Shown in pieces: positions 34,161 to 45,400 of a stretch of DNA of 64,000 nucleotides. The first letter of the stretch is position 1, and each line of letters opens with the position of its first letter. The notes beneath the pieces are model-generated. The model searched no databases. It saw only the letters and a program-made list of their open reading frames with translations, and was not told the DNA's origin. The DNA is from Streptococcaceae bacterium (GTDB lineage Bacteria > Bacillota > Bacilli > Lactobacillales > Streptococcaceae), in assembly GCA_022484805.1 (NCBI GenBank), contig JAKVKP010000003.1, positions 124,001-188,000 of the forward strand. Direction: 5' to 3'. A program made the position numbers and the translations under genes.

Positions 34161-34205
34161 ATTATATCACGGTTATCAAAACTGTCAATTACGGTTATCG
34201 AAACC
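34161..34205 (-). promoter_or_regulatory. Consensus promoter with repeated operator for DUF1836-degV
   Basis: Minus strand TTGACA (34188-34183), 16-bp spacer, TATAAT (34166-34161): both boxes are perfect. The spacer holds GTTTTGATAACCGT and a second copy GTTTCGATAACCGT lies upstream of the -35, 22 bp away (34169-34183 and 34191-34205); the second has dyad symmetry GGTT-N5-AACC. A perfect promoter with repeats over it suggests tight repression. Confidence 0.75.
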
Positions 34206-34222
34206 TTATCAATAAAAAAAGG

Positions 34223-34361
34223 CCAAGCTTTCCAAGAAGCATCGGGAATTACGCACGAAATCACTCTTATATCTGCAAATAATCCAATCTTTCTCAGAAA
34301 CTTCGGGAATTATGCATAAAGAAAAGCTAGGAGCTATCGCATTCAAATCAGTCCAATTTGA
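34223..34361 (-). repeat. Dispersed structured intergenic repeat, copy C (downstream of xpt)
   Basis: Shares TCAAATTGGACTGATTTGA (minus strand, 34361-34343) and the end block with the copies at 14671 and 50823, but lacks the middle. The end block is doubled: 34223-34255 and 34278-34316 (the latter aligns gap-free over 39 nt with 14665-14703, with about six differences). It lies after the xpt terminator, in the gene's own direction. Confidence 0.65.
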
Positions 34362-34370
34362 GATTAAATC

Positions 34371-34407
34371 AAAAAACTAGAGTAGTCATTTAAAGCAACT
34401 ACTCTAG
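34371..34407 (-). terminator. Terminator of xpt
   Basis: Perfect 10-bp stem CTAGAGTAGT / ACTACTCTAG (34377-34386, 34398-34407), then TTTTTT on the minus strand. Confidence 0.85.
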
Positions 34408-34426
34408 CCTCCTGTTATTTAATTAA

Positions 34427-35008
34427 TTAGGCATCAGCCTCTAAAAATTCAACCTGATTATTAACAAATCCTTTAATTCTAGCTAATGATTTCACTGGAA
34501 CGTCCAAGGATTCTAATAATTCACGGCCACTTTGGAAGCTCTTTTCGATTACAATACCGATACCGACGACCTGACTACCTGCTTGCTTGCAGAGCTCTAT
34601 CAAGCCTTTTGCGGCTTGTCCATTTGCTAAGAAGTCATCAATAATCAGCACTCTATCTGCTTCTCCTAAAAACTTTCTAGAAATTGAAATCGTACTCGTT
34701 ACTTGTTTGGTAAATGAATAAACTTCAGTCGTTAATAATTCTTCATTCATCGTCAAACTCTTCGATTTACGAGCAAAGACCATCGGCACATTTAACAACT
34801 GTGCTGTGTAAACTGCAGGTGCAATACCGCTCGCTTCAATTGTCACAACCTTGGTAATTCCTAAATCAGCATAGGCATTCGCAAAGGCTTGTCCAATCTC
34901 AAACATCAATTGTGGATCAATTTGATGGGTTAAGAAACGGTCAACCTTCAAAACCTCACTACCTAAAACAATACCTTCGTCTTTAATCTTTTGCTCTAAT
35001 AATTTCAA
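34427..35008 (-). CDS. xpt: Xpt, xanthine phosphoribosyltransferase
   Basis: Purine salvage enzyme converting xanthine (and some guanine) to XMP with PRPP. 193 residues. Seen: [39 protein letters not shown] and the PRPP loop [17 protein letters not shown]. The start is TTG at 35008 with GGAG 6 nt upstream, which yields the family's normal N-terminus ([22 protein letters not shown]). The 330 nt between xpt and ftsH hold the ftsH terminator; I looked for a purine riboswitch and saw none. Confidence 0.94.
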   Translation of the reverse strand: MKLLEQKIKDEGIVLGSEVLKVDRFLTHQIDPQLMFEIGQAFANAYADLGITKVVTIEASGIAPAVYTAQLLNVPMVFARKSKSLTMNEELLTTEVYSFTKQVTSTISISRKFLGEADRVLIIDDFLANGQAAKGLIELCKQAGSQVVGIGIVIEKSFQSGRELLESLDVPVKSLARIKGFVNNQVEFLEADA

Positions 35009-35298
35009 AACAATCTCCAATCAATGTGATACAATAGCTCATTTTCATCATTTTTAATTATCTAAAATTCATAATATTTGATGATAATATCTCAAAATCT
35101 ATCACTAAATCATTTAATAATTCAATTTAATAACTATTTTACCAAATTATCACAAAAAATTCAGTATAATTTAAAATTAATCTAGTATCGAGTCCTTGAC
35201 AAGGCTCTCAGCTTTTTAAATTAAGTAAAGCTAAAGGTTTTAAAAATTAGTTCAATTTCAAATTACATAATCAACAAAAAAACAGCATCAATGACTAC

Positions 35299-35328
35299 AA
35301 AAAACGTATAGCAAAATTCTGCTATACG
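35299..35328 (-). terminator. Terminator of the tilS-hpt-ftsH transcript
   Basis: Perfect 9-bp stem CGTATAGCA / TGCTATACG, then TTTTTT on the minus strand, 12 nt after the ftsH stop. Confidence 0.85.
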
Positions 35329-35339
35329 TCAAATTGTTA

Positions 35340-37421
35340 TTATTCTTTAGAATCATTTGAATCTTGATTAGAATCCTGTGCTTCATGGCTATCTTTCTTT
35401 GCCCAATCCGCGATTGAATTGTCTGAAGAATTTGCTTGGCTTTCCTCAGTTTTATCCTTGTCTTTTTCCTCAACCGCACGCTTAGCTTCATCAAAAGTCA
35501 TTGCCTTTGCTTCATAAGTTTTAGAGCCTTCAGGCATTTGACCAGTTTCAAACAATGATTTAATTTGTGCTGCATCAAGTGTTTCGTACTCAAGTAACAT
35601 TTCAGCAATCAATTTATGCTTATCGCGATTTGATTCAATAATTTCATGCGCTTTAGCATGTGCTTCATTTAAAATACGACGCACTTCTTGGTCAATCTCA
35701 TAAGCAACTTGTTCAGAGTAGCCCTTGCCTTGACCATAATCACGACCTAAGAAGACTGAATGATTGCCTTCATATTGAACAGGTCCAAGCTTTTCACTCA
35801 TACCATACTCAGTAACCATCGAACGTGCCAATTGAGTTGCTTGTTCGAAGTCATTACTTGCACCAGTCGTTTGTTGACCAAAGACAATCTCTTCAGCTGT
35901 ACGACCACCTAGCAAGCCGACTAATTGTTCAAACATATCTTCCTTACTCATTAAGAATTGATCTTCTTTTGGCAAAGCAATCATGTAACCACCAGCACGA
36001 CCACGTGGCACAATTGTTACCTTATGCACAACACGTGCATTAGATAAAATTAAGCCGACGATTGTGTGTCCAGCTTCATGGTAAGCCACCATTTCACGTT
36101 CTCTCTTAGAAATCGCACGATCTGTCTTAGCAGGACCAGCAATTACGCGATCCTCTGCTTCGTCAATATCACTTGCATCAATTTTCTTTTTATTACGGCG
36201 AGCAGCTACTAAAGCCGCTTCATTTAATACATTTTCAAGCTCGGCACCTGCAAAGCCAGGTGTTTGCTGTGCAACAACCTTTAGGTCGACATCATCTGCT
36301 AAAGGCTTATTCTTAGCATGAACCTTAAGAATTGCTTCACGACCCTTGACATCTGGACGACCAACTAAAATCTGACGGTCAAAACGTCCTGGACGAAGTA
36401 AGGCTGGATCAAGCACATCTGAACGGTTAGTTGCAGCAATTACGATAACACCTTCGTTACCACTAAAACCATCCATTTCAACTAGTAATTGATTAAGCGT
36501 TTGTTCACGCTCATCATGTCCACCACCCATGCCAGCACCACGCTGACGGCCGACTGCATCAATTTCATCAATAAAGATAATCGCTGGCGCAGTTTTCTTC
36601 GCATTTTCAAATAAATCACGTACACGACTTGCACCAACACCGACAAACATTTCAACAAACTCAGAACCTGAGATTGAATAGAATGGGACGCCGGCTTCAC
36701 CCGCAACGGCTTTCGCAAGCAAGGTTTTACCAGTCCCTGGAGGGCCCTCAAGTAAAACACCTGAAGGAATTCGAGCACCAAGTGCACTAAAGCGACGTGG
36801 GTCTTTTAAGAACTCAACTACTTCAACTAGCTCTTGTTTTTCCTCTTCTGCACCAGCAACGTCAGAAAAGCGAACCTTATTGGCTTTCTTATCAGCTTCT
36901 TTTGCACGCGATTTACCAAAGCTCATCGCGCCACGTCCACCGCCACCTTGTTGACCTTGATTCATCATCATGTAGAAGAATAAGAACAAAAGAATGATTG
37001 GCAATATTGAAATCGCTAACGATAACCATAAGCTATTATTGCTTTCCGGTTGAATATCAACGGTCACACTTTTTTCTTTGGCGACAGCTGATAAATCTGA
37101 GATTGTTGAATCACTTGGTAAAATAATTGTTGAAAAGTTTTTCGTTTTGGCGCTTGTATTACCCCAAATTTTAAAACCGCTAGAATTTTTTACCGTTTGT
37201 TCATCTTTATATTCACCGGTTACTTCAATCACACTGCCAGAAGGCTGGTAATTAATTTTGCTAATCTTACCATCTTCAAGTTGTTCTGAAAACTGTGAAT
37301 ATGTTATTTCATTTACAGTTGTACTGCTGCCTTTAAAAAAGAATTGCACAACAACAACTAAAGATAGTATTAATAAAATATAAAGAAATGAATTCTTTAA
37401 AAAGCCGTTCTTATTTTCCAT
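35340..37421 (-). CDS. ftsH: FtsH, membrane-bound ATP-dependent zinc protease
   Basis: AAA+ protease that degrades misfolded membrane proteins and some regulators. 693 residues: two N-terminal membrane helices around an extracytoplasmic domain (~8-140), AAA module with Walker A GPPGTGKT, Walker B IIFIDEID and SRH ([20 protein letters not shown]), and zinc motif HEAGH in the protease domain. C-terminal tail rich in charged residues. The ATG at 37421 follows GGAGG by 6 nt; the site lies inside the end of hpt, which overlaps ftsH by 11 nt. Confidence 0.97.
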   Translation of the reverse strand: MENKNGFLKNSFLYILLILSLVVVVQFFFKGSSTTVNEITYSQFSEQLEDGKISKINYQPSGSVIEVTGEYKDEQTVKNSSGFKIWGNTSAKTKNFSTIILPSDSTISDLSAVAKEKSVTVDIQPESNNSLWLSLAISILPIILLFLFFYMMMNQGQQGGGGRGAMSFGKSRAKEADKKANKVRFSDVAGAEEEKQELVEVVEFLKDPRRFSALGARIPSGVLLEGPPGTGKTLLAKAVAGEAGVPFYSISGSEFVEMFVGVGASRVRDLFENAKKTAPAIIFIDEIDAVGRQRGAGMGGGHDEREQTLNQLLVEMDGFSGNEGVIVIAATNRSDVLDPALLRPGRFDRQILVGRPDVKGREAILKVHAKNKPLADDVDLKVVAQQTPGFAGAELENVLNEAALVAARRNKKKIDASDIDEAEDRVIAGPAKTDRAISKREREMVAYHEAGHTIVGLILSNARVVHKVTIVPRGRAGGYMIALPKEDQFLMSKEDMFEQLVGLLGGRTAEEIVFGQQTTGASNDFEQATQLARSMVTEYGMSEKLGPVQYEGNHSVFLGRDYGQGKGYSEQVAYEIDQEVRRILNEAHAKAHEIIESNRDKHKLIAEMLLEYETLDAAQIKSLFETGQMPEGSKTYEAKAMTFDEAKRAVEEKDKDKTEESQANSSDNSIADWAKKDSHEAQDSNQDSNDSKE

Positions 37422-37983
37422 CAACTTCCTCCGATTCACCTAATGTTTGATAAATTTCTTCTTTTAGAACACCGACATAAGGCAAATTTCTATATTTTTC
37501 ATCAAAATCCAAGCCATAACCTACTAAAAATTCATTAGGTGTATTAAAGCAAACATAATCAGCAGAGATATCAACAACTCTACCCTCTGGCTTATCCAGT
37601 AATGTCGCAATTTTAACTGAATTTGCTTTACGATATTTAAACAAATTAACTAAATAGCTTAATGTACGGCCAGTATCAATGATATCTTCAACAATTAAGA
37701 TATCTCTTCCTTCAACGCTTGTGTCTAAATCCTTTAAAATCTTAACCTCTCCACTCGAAGTTGTGCCTCCGTGGTAACTCGATACAACCATAAAGTCCAT
37801 TTCTAAATGGTCATCAACTGCTCTCGTTAAATCCGCCAAAAACGGCACTGCGCCTTTTAAAACACCGATTACTAAAGGATTTTTCCCAGCGTAATCTTCT
37901 GAGAGCTGCTTTCCAAGCTCGTGCGTTTTAGCATCAATTTCTGCTTTGGTGAATAACACCTTTTTAATGTCTTTGTCTAACAT
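37411..37983 (-). CDS. hpt: Hpt, hypoxanthine phosphoribosyltransferase
   Basis: Purine salvage enzyme converting hypoxanthine (and guanine) to IMP (GMP). 190 residues. Seen: [33 protein letters not shown] loop [14 protein letters not shown] and [30 protein letters not shown]. Between tilS (1 nt gap) and ftsH (overlap), the conserved order in bacilli. Confidence 0.96.
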   Translation of the reverse strand: MLDKDIKKVLFTKAEIDAKTHELGKQLSEDYAGKNPLVIGVLKGAVPFLADLTRAVDDHLEMDFMVVSSYHGGTTSSGEVKILKDLDTSVEGRDILIVEDIIDTGRTLSYLVNLFKYRKANSVKIATLLDKPEGRVVDISADYVCFNTPNEFLVGYGLDFDEKYRNLPYVGVLKEEIYQTLGESEEVDGK

Positions 37984-37984
37984 A

Positions 37985-39277
37985 TTAGCCTTTCCATTTA
38001 AAATATAGATTATTCTTAATTGTATCAGTTTCTGAACTTATACTCAAATAAGTTTTATTTTTTGTTAATACAGCAATTATTTTATCATTTTGTTCCAAAA
38101 TAATCGATTTTTCTCGCTCATCTATCGGAATTTTATCATCAATCAACAATCTTCTCAGCTTTTTGCTTAAATTTGCCGAAAGTTGAAGCCTATCACCCGC
38201 TTTTCTTGAACGAATCGTAATTGGTTCCATCGAATATAAAGGTAAACAATTATAGTCTAACCCTGATACCCATGAAATTGCAATCCATTCATTCTCAAAA
38301 CCTTCTGAATTCAATACACATGTCGAAATTAATGGCAGCTGATTATTCAAATCACCTACCCAAAACGCATCGTAGGTCTTGATTAAAAGCTTCTCATGAG
38401 TCAGTTTAAATTGATATTGCTTCTCATTTTCTAATATATCCAATAGCTGCTTGACAAGACCATTTGATAGATTGAAAATAGCATTCTGCTCGAGATACTG
38501 TAAAACAAAAAAATAACGCTCACTGGCTGTTAACCTTTGAAATTCTAATAAATCCACACGCCCATCATTTTGAATTTTCTGTTGATACTCAAAAAGGTGA
38601 CCTTGAATAAAATCCATCGCAAGGGTCAGCTCCTCACTTAACTCCATGATATCTTTGGCAAATTGGGGATTTTCTTTTTCGAGCAATGGTAGATATTGAT
38701 TTCGAATTCGATTTCTAAAATATGCTGCTGATTGATTGGATTCATCTTCAACAAAAGGATAAGCCAATTGGGAAAGCTCTAGTTTAGTAAATGGTAATAA
38801 TGGTCGAATTAACTCGCCATTAGCAAAGGGGCGTCGAGCTGAGATACCTGACAAATTAGACAAACGGTTACCTCGAATCAAGCGCATGAGGAAGGTTTCA
38901 GCTTGATCATCTGCATGATGTGCGGTTACGAGCTTGTCATAATCAATCATTAAACGCTGAAACACATTATAACGAAATTTTCGAGCTTTTTCTTCCACCC
39001 CAAGACTGATTTTTTCATGTTGCCAAATTACCTCATGATAAGATAATGACAGCTGAGAGGCTAATGCTCGAACGAATTTTGCATCATTGTCGCTACTTAA
39101 ACGCAACCGATGATTGATGTGAACAACTGAAATTTCAATTGGAAAATCCGTCGAAAATGCACTTAATAAATGAAGCAATGCAACCGAATCTTGACCGCCT
39201 GAAACTGCTACTAACACTCGATCATTTTTAGCAAAAAACTGTTGTTTGAGTAGATGCTGCTTAAATTTTTCGTACAT
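37985..39277 (-). CDS. tilS: TilS, tRNA(Ile)-lysidine synthase
   Basis: Modifies C34 of the CAU-anticodon tRNA-Ile to lysidine, changing its identity from Met to Ile. 430 residues. Seen: PP-loop SGGQDS at residues 26-31, [22 protein letters not shown] and [10 protein letters not shown], plus the C-terminal TilS domain ([15 protein letters not shown]). Start: ATG at 39277, 9 nt after AAGGAGG, rejecting an upstream frame that adds 21 residues. Confidence 0.96.
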   Translation of the reverse strand: MYEKFKQHLLKQQFFAKNDRVLVAVSGGQDSVALLHLLSAFSTDFPIEISVVHINHRLRLSSDNDAKFVRALASQLSLSYHEVIWQHEKISLGVEEKARKFRYNVFQRLMIDYDKLVTAHHADDQAETFLMRLIRGNRLSNLSGISARRPFANGELIRPLLPFTKLELSQLAYPFVEDESNQSAAYFRNRIRNQYLPLLEKENPQFAKDIMELSEELTLAMDFIQGHLFEYQQKIQNDGRVDLLEFQRLTASERYFFVLQYLEQNAIFNLSNGLVKQLLDILENEKQYQFKLTHEKLLIKTYDAFWVGDLNNQLPLISTCVLNSEGFENEWIAISWVSGLDYNCLPLYSMEPITIRSRKAGDRLQLSANLSKKLRRLLIDDKIPIDEREKSIILEQNDKIIAVLTKNKTYLSISSETDTIKNNLYFKWKG

Positions 39278-39392
39278 TAAGTCTGCCCTCCTTGCCCACT
39301 TATCCTCAAAAATAAGCTGGTTCAGCCACCAAATTTTCAAATTTATTAAAAATAAACAAATCTTTAAATTTGTATATTTTCAATAAAACATC

Positions 39393-39415
39393 AGAAAACA
39401 TATGAAATGTTTTCT
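39393..39415. other. A+T-rich 9-bp hairpin between the S1 gene and tilS
   Basis: AGAAAACAT / ATGTTTTCT with a 5-nt loop in a 220-nt gap; no clear T-run, so a weak terminator or processing site at best. Nothing else is seen in this gap. Confidence 0.35.
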
Positions 39416-39497
39416 AAGTAAATGAACTTTGATATCTGTCCCAGCTTTTCACAATACTATTAATAGTCATCAAAAGTATCAGTTTGATGAATTAGTG

Positions 39498-39947
39498 CTA
39501 TTTTTTACGACCGCCACGGCCGCCACGTTTGCCTTCACGACTTCTTTTGATAGCGACAAGATGCTCTTCACTTTGACGTAAAAAACCTTTCATCATCAAA
39601 TCGAACTCTGAAAGCTCAGTCCCGTCTTTTGCATATTTTTTAGGGTCTTTTTTGAACTCAACTGGTTCACGTTCAACCTTTGGCGCTTCTGTACGATGTG
39701 CCTGAGCTGGCTTATCTATTGCTTGTTTAATAGACAAACTAATCTTACCGTCATCAGCAATTTGCATCACTTTAACGGTTACAACATCACCAACAGATAA
39801 AATATCATTGATATTATTGATAAAATCATTTGAAACTTGACTGATGTGTACTAAGCCACTTTTGCCTTCGCCCAAATCAATGAAAGCACCAAAATTAGTT
39901 ATTCCAGTTACTTTTCCTTGAAGTTTTTGCCCCACTTCGATTGACAT
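39498..39947 (-). CDS. S1-domain RNA-binding protein (YabR/CvfD-like)
   Basis: 149 residues: one S1 domain at 1-75 (GQKLQGKVTGITNFGAFIDLGEGKSGLVHISQVSNDF...GDVVTVKVMQIADDGKISLSIK), then a charged linker and a basic glycine-rich tail (KRSREGKRGGRGGRKK). Relatives (general stress protein 13, CvfD) bind the ribosome or mRNA and regulate post-transcriptionally. Position after divIC and before tilS is conserved in lactobacilli and streptococci. Confidence 0.92.
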   Translation of the reverse strand: MSIEVGQKLQGKVTGITNFGAFIDLGEGKSGLVHISQVSNDFINNINDILSVGDVVTVKVMQIADDGKISLSIKQAIDKPAQAHRTEAPKVEREPVEFKKDPKKYAKDGTELSEFDLMMKGFLRQSEEHLVAIKRSREGKRGGRGGRKK

Positions 39948-40068
39948 AAATAAAAAAATCCTCCTAAAAACGATTATAATTTAGAAACTTTAAAAACCAT
40001 TTTTATGTTCATATAAAAATGCGATCATCAATCATTGAATTACATCGCATTATCATGTCATAAATTAG

Positions 40069-40443
40069 TTATTCACTTTGGTTTGTATCTGGTAAACGAT
40101 AAACCTGTTCACCGTCTTTTGAATAGTAATACCTGTTGCGTGCAACCTTTGCTACATAATCATCATCTTCAAGCTGCTTGACTTTACGTTGATTGCTTTC
40201 AACTTCATCACTTGCCTGTTCAGATTTTTTTTGAATCTGATGAAGCTCCGTTTTTGTATCCACTAATACTGAAAATGACTTAACTAATTCAATTGTTGGA
40301 TATGTAAAAAGGATGATTGATAAAATTGCCAAGCCAGCAATCCGACGCCGACTAAAATGCTTGTAGCGGATTTTCATATTTTCATGCTTTTTAACCTCTT
40401 TAGTATACTCATTACTTAAAGTTGTTATTTTGTCCTTGGCCAT
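40069..40443 (-). CDS. divIC: DivIC/FtsB-family division protein
   Basis: Bitopic septum protein that with FtsL and DivIB activates septal wall synthesis. 124 residues: cytoplasmic basic part (1-33), one membrane helix (about 34-52), extracytoplasmic coiled coil (TKTELHQIQKKSEQASDEVESNQRKVKQLEDDDYVAKVARNRYYY). The YVAKVARNRYYYSKDGE stretch is the family signature. AGAGG lies just upstream of the ATG. Confidence 0.92.
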   Translation of the reverse strand: MAKDKITTLSNEYTKEVKKHENMKIRYKHFSRRRIAGLAILSIILFTYPTIELVKSFSVLVDTKTELHQIQKKSEQASDEVESNQRKVKQLEDDDYVAKVARNRYYYSKDGEQVYRLPDTNQSE

Positions 40444-40666
40444 TTTCTCACCTCTTTAAAAAACTACAGCGCTCGTTCAGAAACATCAATAATAAGCGCA
40501 AAATAAGGATGATGACGTTCTCTATAACGTATTATTTTGACTTATGAAGATTGTTTCTAACGCTTAAAGCCAGATTTCCACAAATGATAGTTCTCAACTA
40601 TTCTACCAAATTTATATTGGAAAGGAAATAGTTAGAACAGAATTATATTAAAAATTAATTATTTTA

Positions 40667-40924
40667 TTAATTAATTGAGTCCTCACTCAAAATTTGATAC
40701 ATGCGCTCTGCATCTTCTTTTTTGGTTGAATCCTTCATTTCTAAAACTTTAAAGGTTAAACGTTTATTACCAAAGGTAATCTCAACCTCGTCGTTCGTTT
40801 TCAAATCAGTCGAAGATTTCGCGAGTAGACCATTAACCTTAATTCGACCTTTGTCCGCTACCTCCTTTGCAACCGTTCTTCTTTTAATAATTCTAGAAAC
40901 CTTTAAATATTTATCTAATCTCAT
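40667..40924 (-). CDS. rqcP: RqcP, S4-domain ribosome quality-control factor
   Basis: 85-residue S4 RNA-binding protein (YabO/RqcP) that binds obstructed 50S-tRNA complexes and helps RqcH add Ala tails. [32 protein letters not shown] is the S4 alpha-L motif. AAGGAG upstream. Lies between the flippase-like gene and divIC, its conserved place. Confidence 0.93.
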   Translation of the reverse strand: MRLDKYLKVSRIIKRRTVAKEVADKGRIKVNGLLAKSSTDLKTNDEVEITFGNKRLTFKVLEMKDSTKKEDAERMYQILSEDSIN

Positions 40925-40963
40925 ATAATCTCCTTTTTTGTCATCATATCTTAATAACCACTA

Positions 40964-42445
40964 TCACTTTAGTTCGTCCCAGCTAATGACTTTAAATTTT
41001 AAAAGACAAACAATTAGAACACCTGCACCAATTGCAGAAAGCAGTAAAACTTCGATTAGCATCTCAAAGCGTGTATCAAATTGTAAGGCTTGCTTGGCTA
41101 GCGTTACAATAACAGCCATTAGTGCAAGTGAAATCATGAATTTTTTATTGAAATAAAAGCGTTGATATTCACACATAAAATAACATAAAAAGACAATCAA
41201 TAAACTAATAATTGTCGAGAGGCTGCTACCTAAAATACCATAGGTTTTAGTAAGAAAATACGTTAATATCAGCTTACTCACTAAACCGCCAGACAAAAAG
41301 TAAATATTAATTCTTCTGCGCCCAACAATTTCATAATGATGATGTAATACTTGAATCATACTTAATAAAAAGATCGCGAGTAAATAACATGAAATTGCGG
41401 TAATTCCTTGATTATCCTTAAATAAAACTTGATTCATTAAATCAATAACTAATAGCATCCCCACCGTAATTGCTAGACTAACGACTGTAATCACTTTAAT
41501 TTTTTGTGCAAGTAGCTGTTGATACTTTGCACGATTTGTTTGATATGTGTAGGTTAACTGAGGCAGTGCCTGACTAATAATTGCCAAAGTAATTGTTAAT
41601 CCCAGCTGAACAAACGGCTGTGCTCGATCAAAAACTCCTTTTTCAACTTGAGCCGAAAAATTGGCTAAGCCAGAGGCAACTAGGGCATTTTTTACCGTAA
41701 ATGCATCAACCAATTGGAATAGCAATAAAAAAATGGCAAAATAGATGAAATTCAGGCTATCTTTAAAAAAGACAACTAAAAGCTGACTCGCTTCAGAAAA
41801 TTTAATTCGTTGTCCCAAGAGCTTAAACGGCAGACGGCGATTAAGCGTCAAAATAGCAACTAGCTCGCCCAGCGTGCTTCCTAGCATCGCTATAATTGCA
41901 GTTTGATAAACGTCAAGCTGCCAAGCACCAAACAAATAAGCACCAAGCCAGATAATCATCACGCGTACAAGCTGTTCAACAACTTGACTTTTAGCTGTAA
42001 CGTCAAGCTCTCCCTGCGACTGATAGTAGCCACGATAAACACTTAATAAGGGCGTGCAGAGTAAAGGCAAGCTTCCCGCCATAATCACTGGATAAAGCTT
42101 GATTTCTCCCATCATCATTGCCAATGGCTTACTTAATAAAACAATGATTAAAAAAAGAAAAAATGACAGCCAGCTCGTAATTTGAAAGAATTGACTCAAA
42201 TAACTAGCTCGTGAGCTTTTGGATTGTCCGGTTACTGCCTTTGCAATAAAGTTTGGCAGGGCTACTAACGAAATTGTCGTGATGATTGCCATAATTGGAT
42301 AAACCTGCTGGTAGGCATAAAAGCCTAAATCACCAACTAAATTTTGATAAGGGAAGCGATACAAGGCTGCTAATATTTTAGCAATCACGCCTGAAATAAT
42401 TAAGATGACTGCACTATTTTTTAGATTTTTTTGTTTTAATTTCAC
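40964..42445 (-). CDS. Polysaccharide/lipid flippase-like membrane protein (YabM/SpoVB type)
   Basis: 493 residues with about 13-14 membrane helices, MOP/MATE superfamily (AVILIISGVIAKILAALYRFPYQNLVGDLGFYAYQQVYPIM is typical of SpoVB/YabM). Relatives move lipid-linked wall or polysaccharide precursors; whether this one carries lipid II is unknown. The start is GTG; it overlaps the end of mfd by 32 nt, so translation is coupled to mfd. Confidence 0.88.
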   Translation of the reverse strand: MKLKQKNLKNSAVILIISGVIAKILAALYRFPYQNLVGDLGFYAYQQVYPIMAIITTISLVALPNFIAKAVTGQSKSSRASYLSQFFQITSWLSFFLFLIIVLLSKPLAMMMGEIKLYPVIMAGSLPLLCTPLLSVYRGYYQSQGELDVTAKSQVVEQLVRVMIIWLGAYLFGAWQLDVYQTAIIAMLGSTLGELVAILTLNRRLPFKLLGQRIKFSEASQLLVVFFKDSLNFIYFAIFLLLFQLVDAFTVKNALVASGLANFSAQVEKGVFDRAQPFVQLGLTITLAIISQALPQLTYTYQTNRAKYQQLLAQKIKVITVVSLAITVGMLLVIDLMNQVLFKDNQGITAISCYLLAIFLLSMIQVLHHHYEIVGRRRINIYFLSGGLVSKLILTYFLTKTYGILGSSLSTIISLLIVFLCYFMCEYQRFYFNKKFMISLALMAVIVTLAKQALQFDTRFEMLIEVLLLSAIGAGVLIVCLLKFKVISWDELK

Positions 42446-45400
42446 TTAATTTACCCATAACCGCTTTTAATTCAATTAAAAGTTGGTTTTGATTAATTTT
42501 CCGAGAGTCTAAAGTAATTACCATTTTACCATTAACATCACCTATTGTAACTGGTAATTTAGTCTCATTTAATGCCTCGAAATAATCCTGTGTTAAGAAA
42601 ATCTGTATTGCCTTACCGCTCATCTTAATCTCAACTTGGTTGCCCTTATTTTTAATCAAATCAACTAACGCATCATCTGCATACATCTTAATTAAGCCGA
42701 TTTCTAAAAGATAGGCGACGGCATCTGGATATTCACCAAATCGGTCCATTAATTCCGAAGTTAGTTCATCATACATTTCAACCGATTCAAACTCGCGAAT
42801 TCGCTTATAGATTTCAATTTTCTGGCGTTCATCCGCAATATAAGTCATTGGAATATAAGCATCAATTCTTAAATCAAGCTCAGCATTAGTCTTAAGAATA
42901 GCTTGTTCAGTACCTTGTTTCCGCTTCACAGCCTCTTCCAGCATTTGTGAATACATTTCAAAGCCGACACTATCAATAAAGCCATGCTGCTGAACACCTA
43001 GAACATTCCCTGCTCCCCGAATCGATAAATCACGCATCGCAATTTTAAAGCCACTGCCTAGCTCCGTAAAGCCCTTGATTGCCTCAAGTCGTTTTTCACT
43101 TTCCTCACTGAGCGATTTGTCTGGGCGGTACATAAAATAAGCATAAGCAATTCGATTACTTCTACCAACACGTCCCCGTAACTGATAGAGCGTAGATAGC
43201 CCCATATAATCCGCATTTTCCACAAATAGCGTATTGACGTTAGGCATATCAACACCTGTTTCAATAATCGTTGTTGTCACTAAGACATCATAAGCACCCT
43301 CCAAAAAGTCAACTAGAACATTTTCTAACTGCATTTCAGACATTTGACCGTGCGCATAGGCAATTCGTGCATCTGGGACCAAATCCTGCAGCTCTGAGAC
43401 CTTTTGTTCAATCATGTCAACACGATTGAATAAATAGAAGCATTGCCCACCGCGACTTAATTCACGCTCAATGGCATCCCGAATCACATCATAGTTTGTT
43501 TCCAAAACATAAGTCTGAACTGGATAACGATTTTGTGGCGGTGTTTCAATAATTGATAAATCACGAATCCCTAACATTGACATATGTAAGGTCCTTGGAA
43601 TTGGAGTAGCCGTCAGCGTGAGCACATCGACCTGTGCCCGTAATTGTTTCAAGCGTTCCTTATGCTTCACGCCGAATCGTTGCTCTTCATCAATAATAAT
43701 TAAGCCCAAATCGCGGAAAACAATATCCTTAGATAAAATACGGTGCGTGCCAACTACAATATCAATTTTCCCCTCTTTTAGCCGCTCGACCGTTTCAGCC
43801 TGTTGCTTTTTCGTTCTAAAGCGGGAAAGCATATCAATCTCTACTGGAAAGCCTTGAAATCTTTTAAGCATGTTTTGATAATGCTGATCCGCTAAAATAG
43901 TCGTAGGCACCAAAATTGCAATTTGCTTATGGTCATTAATCGCTTTGAAGGCTGCTCTCAAAGCAACCTCGGTCTTACCAAAGCCAACATCACCCACTAA
44001 TAATCGATCCATTGGACGTACTTTTTCCATATCACGCTTAATCTCATCAATACTTCTCAGCTGATCATCTGTTTCAACAAACGGAAATGAATCATCAAAA
44101 ATTTGTTGGCTCTCATCATCCGTAGAAAATGCAAAGCCACGCTGTGCTTCGCGTTCAGCATATAATTCAATTAAGTCATCCGCAATATCTTCAACTTGCT
44201 TAGAAACCTTTTGTCGCGTTTTTTTCCATTTTGTATCATTTAGCTTATTAATATGGGGTACTTTACCCTCACTAGCCACATATTTCGTAATTAAATCTAA
44301 GTGTGTTACTGGAATTGAAATTTTATCTGAATTTTGATAGCGAATTGTCAAATAATCTTGATGAATGCCGTTAATTTCAATCGTTTCAATACCAACGTAT
44401 TGGCCAATCCCATGATTTTTATGGACGACATAATCACCGATTTTAAGCTCGTTATAATCCTTTAGACGTTCGGCATTAGAAATTGCCTGACGTCTCGTTC
44501 TCTTCTTAGCGTATCCTTGGAACAATTCTTTTTCAGTAATTACAACAATTGATTCATCCAGAAATGAAAAACCACTACTCAAGCTGCCAATGGTTACTTG
44601 AAAAACCTTTGGTAAGATATTTTCCGAATGCGTTATCTGTGGTATCATACTAAATTCATTCAATGCTTCGACTGTTTTTTCTAAGCGTTGCTGGTCTGGA
44701 CTAAGTACAATAACTGTTTGTTCCTGCTTTTGATAACGCCTAATTTCCTCTGCCAATAAAGGTAACTGTCCAAAAAATTGTTGCATGACATGACTTGTAA
44801 AATTAAATAGCGCATCAAATCGTAAATTACCCAAGCCCTTTTGAAAGACTGAAAAGAAAGTCAGCCGTTTTTGCTGTTTCAATTGTTCGTAAAAAGGTAG
44901 AACATAGTCTTGATCAGAAAAAGCTAGACCTGTATGTAATTCAAGTGTTAAATATTCCGCGGCTTCAAGATCAATTTTATGTGCCATATCCATAATTTTC
45001 TGTAAATCATCAATGAAAATTAGACTATCCTTAGCTAAATAGCTGAAAAGGCTATAATCATTTTCATGAAAAAAACTTGAAAATTTGCTGAAATCCTGAT
45101 GATATGCCCCTTGATGAGCAGATTCAATTAACTCATTGAAATAACCAGTAATTTTATCTTTTTCCTTGCCATCAATCGTTGCAATCTTTTTATTTAAATG
45201 AGTGCTCAGATTTTCAGCACCCTTTTTCAAAGACTGTGTCGAAAAATAATTTTCAGTCGCTGGTGAAATAATATATTCATCTACTTCAGCAATTGAGCGT
45301 TGCGTCATTACGTCAAATTGACGAATACTATCAATTTCATCTCCGAAAAATTCAATTCGGATTGGATATTCAGATTCTAAGGGATAAATATCAACAATGT

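Noticed and set aside
34223-34361. Possible CRISPR array because of two similar units at 34.2-34.3 kb
   Set aside because: Only two diverged units with no regular spacer, and the sequence is shared with two other intergenic loci.
35009-35298. Purine riboswitch before xpt
   Set aside because: The conserved loop sequences and the three-stem layout are not found on the minus strand; no PurR box is obvious either.
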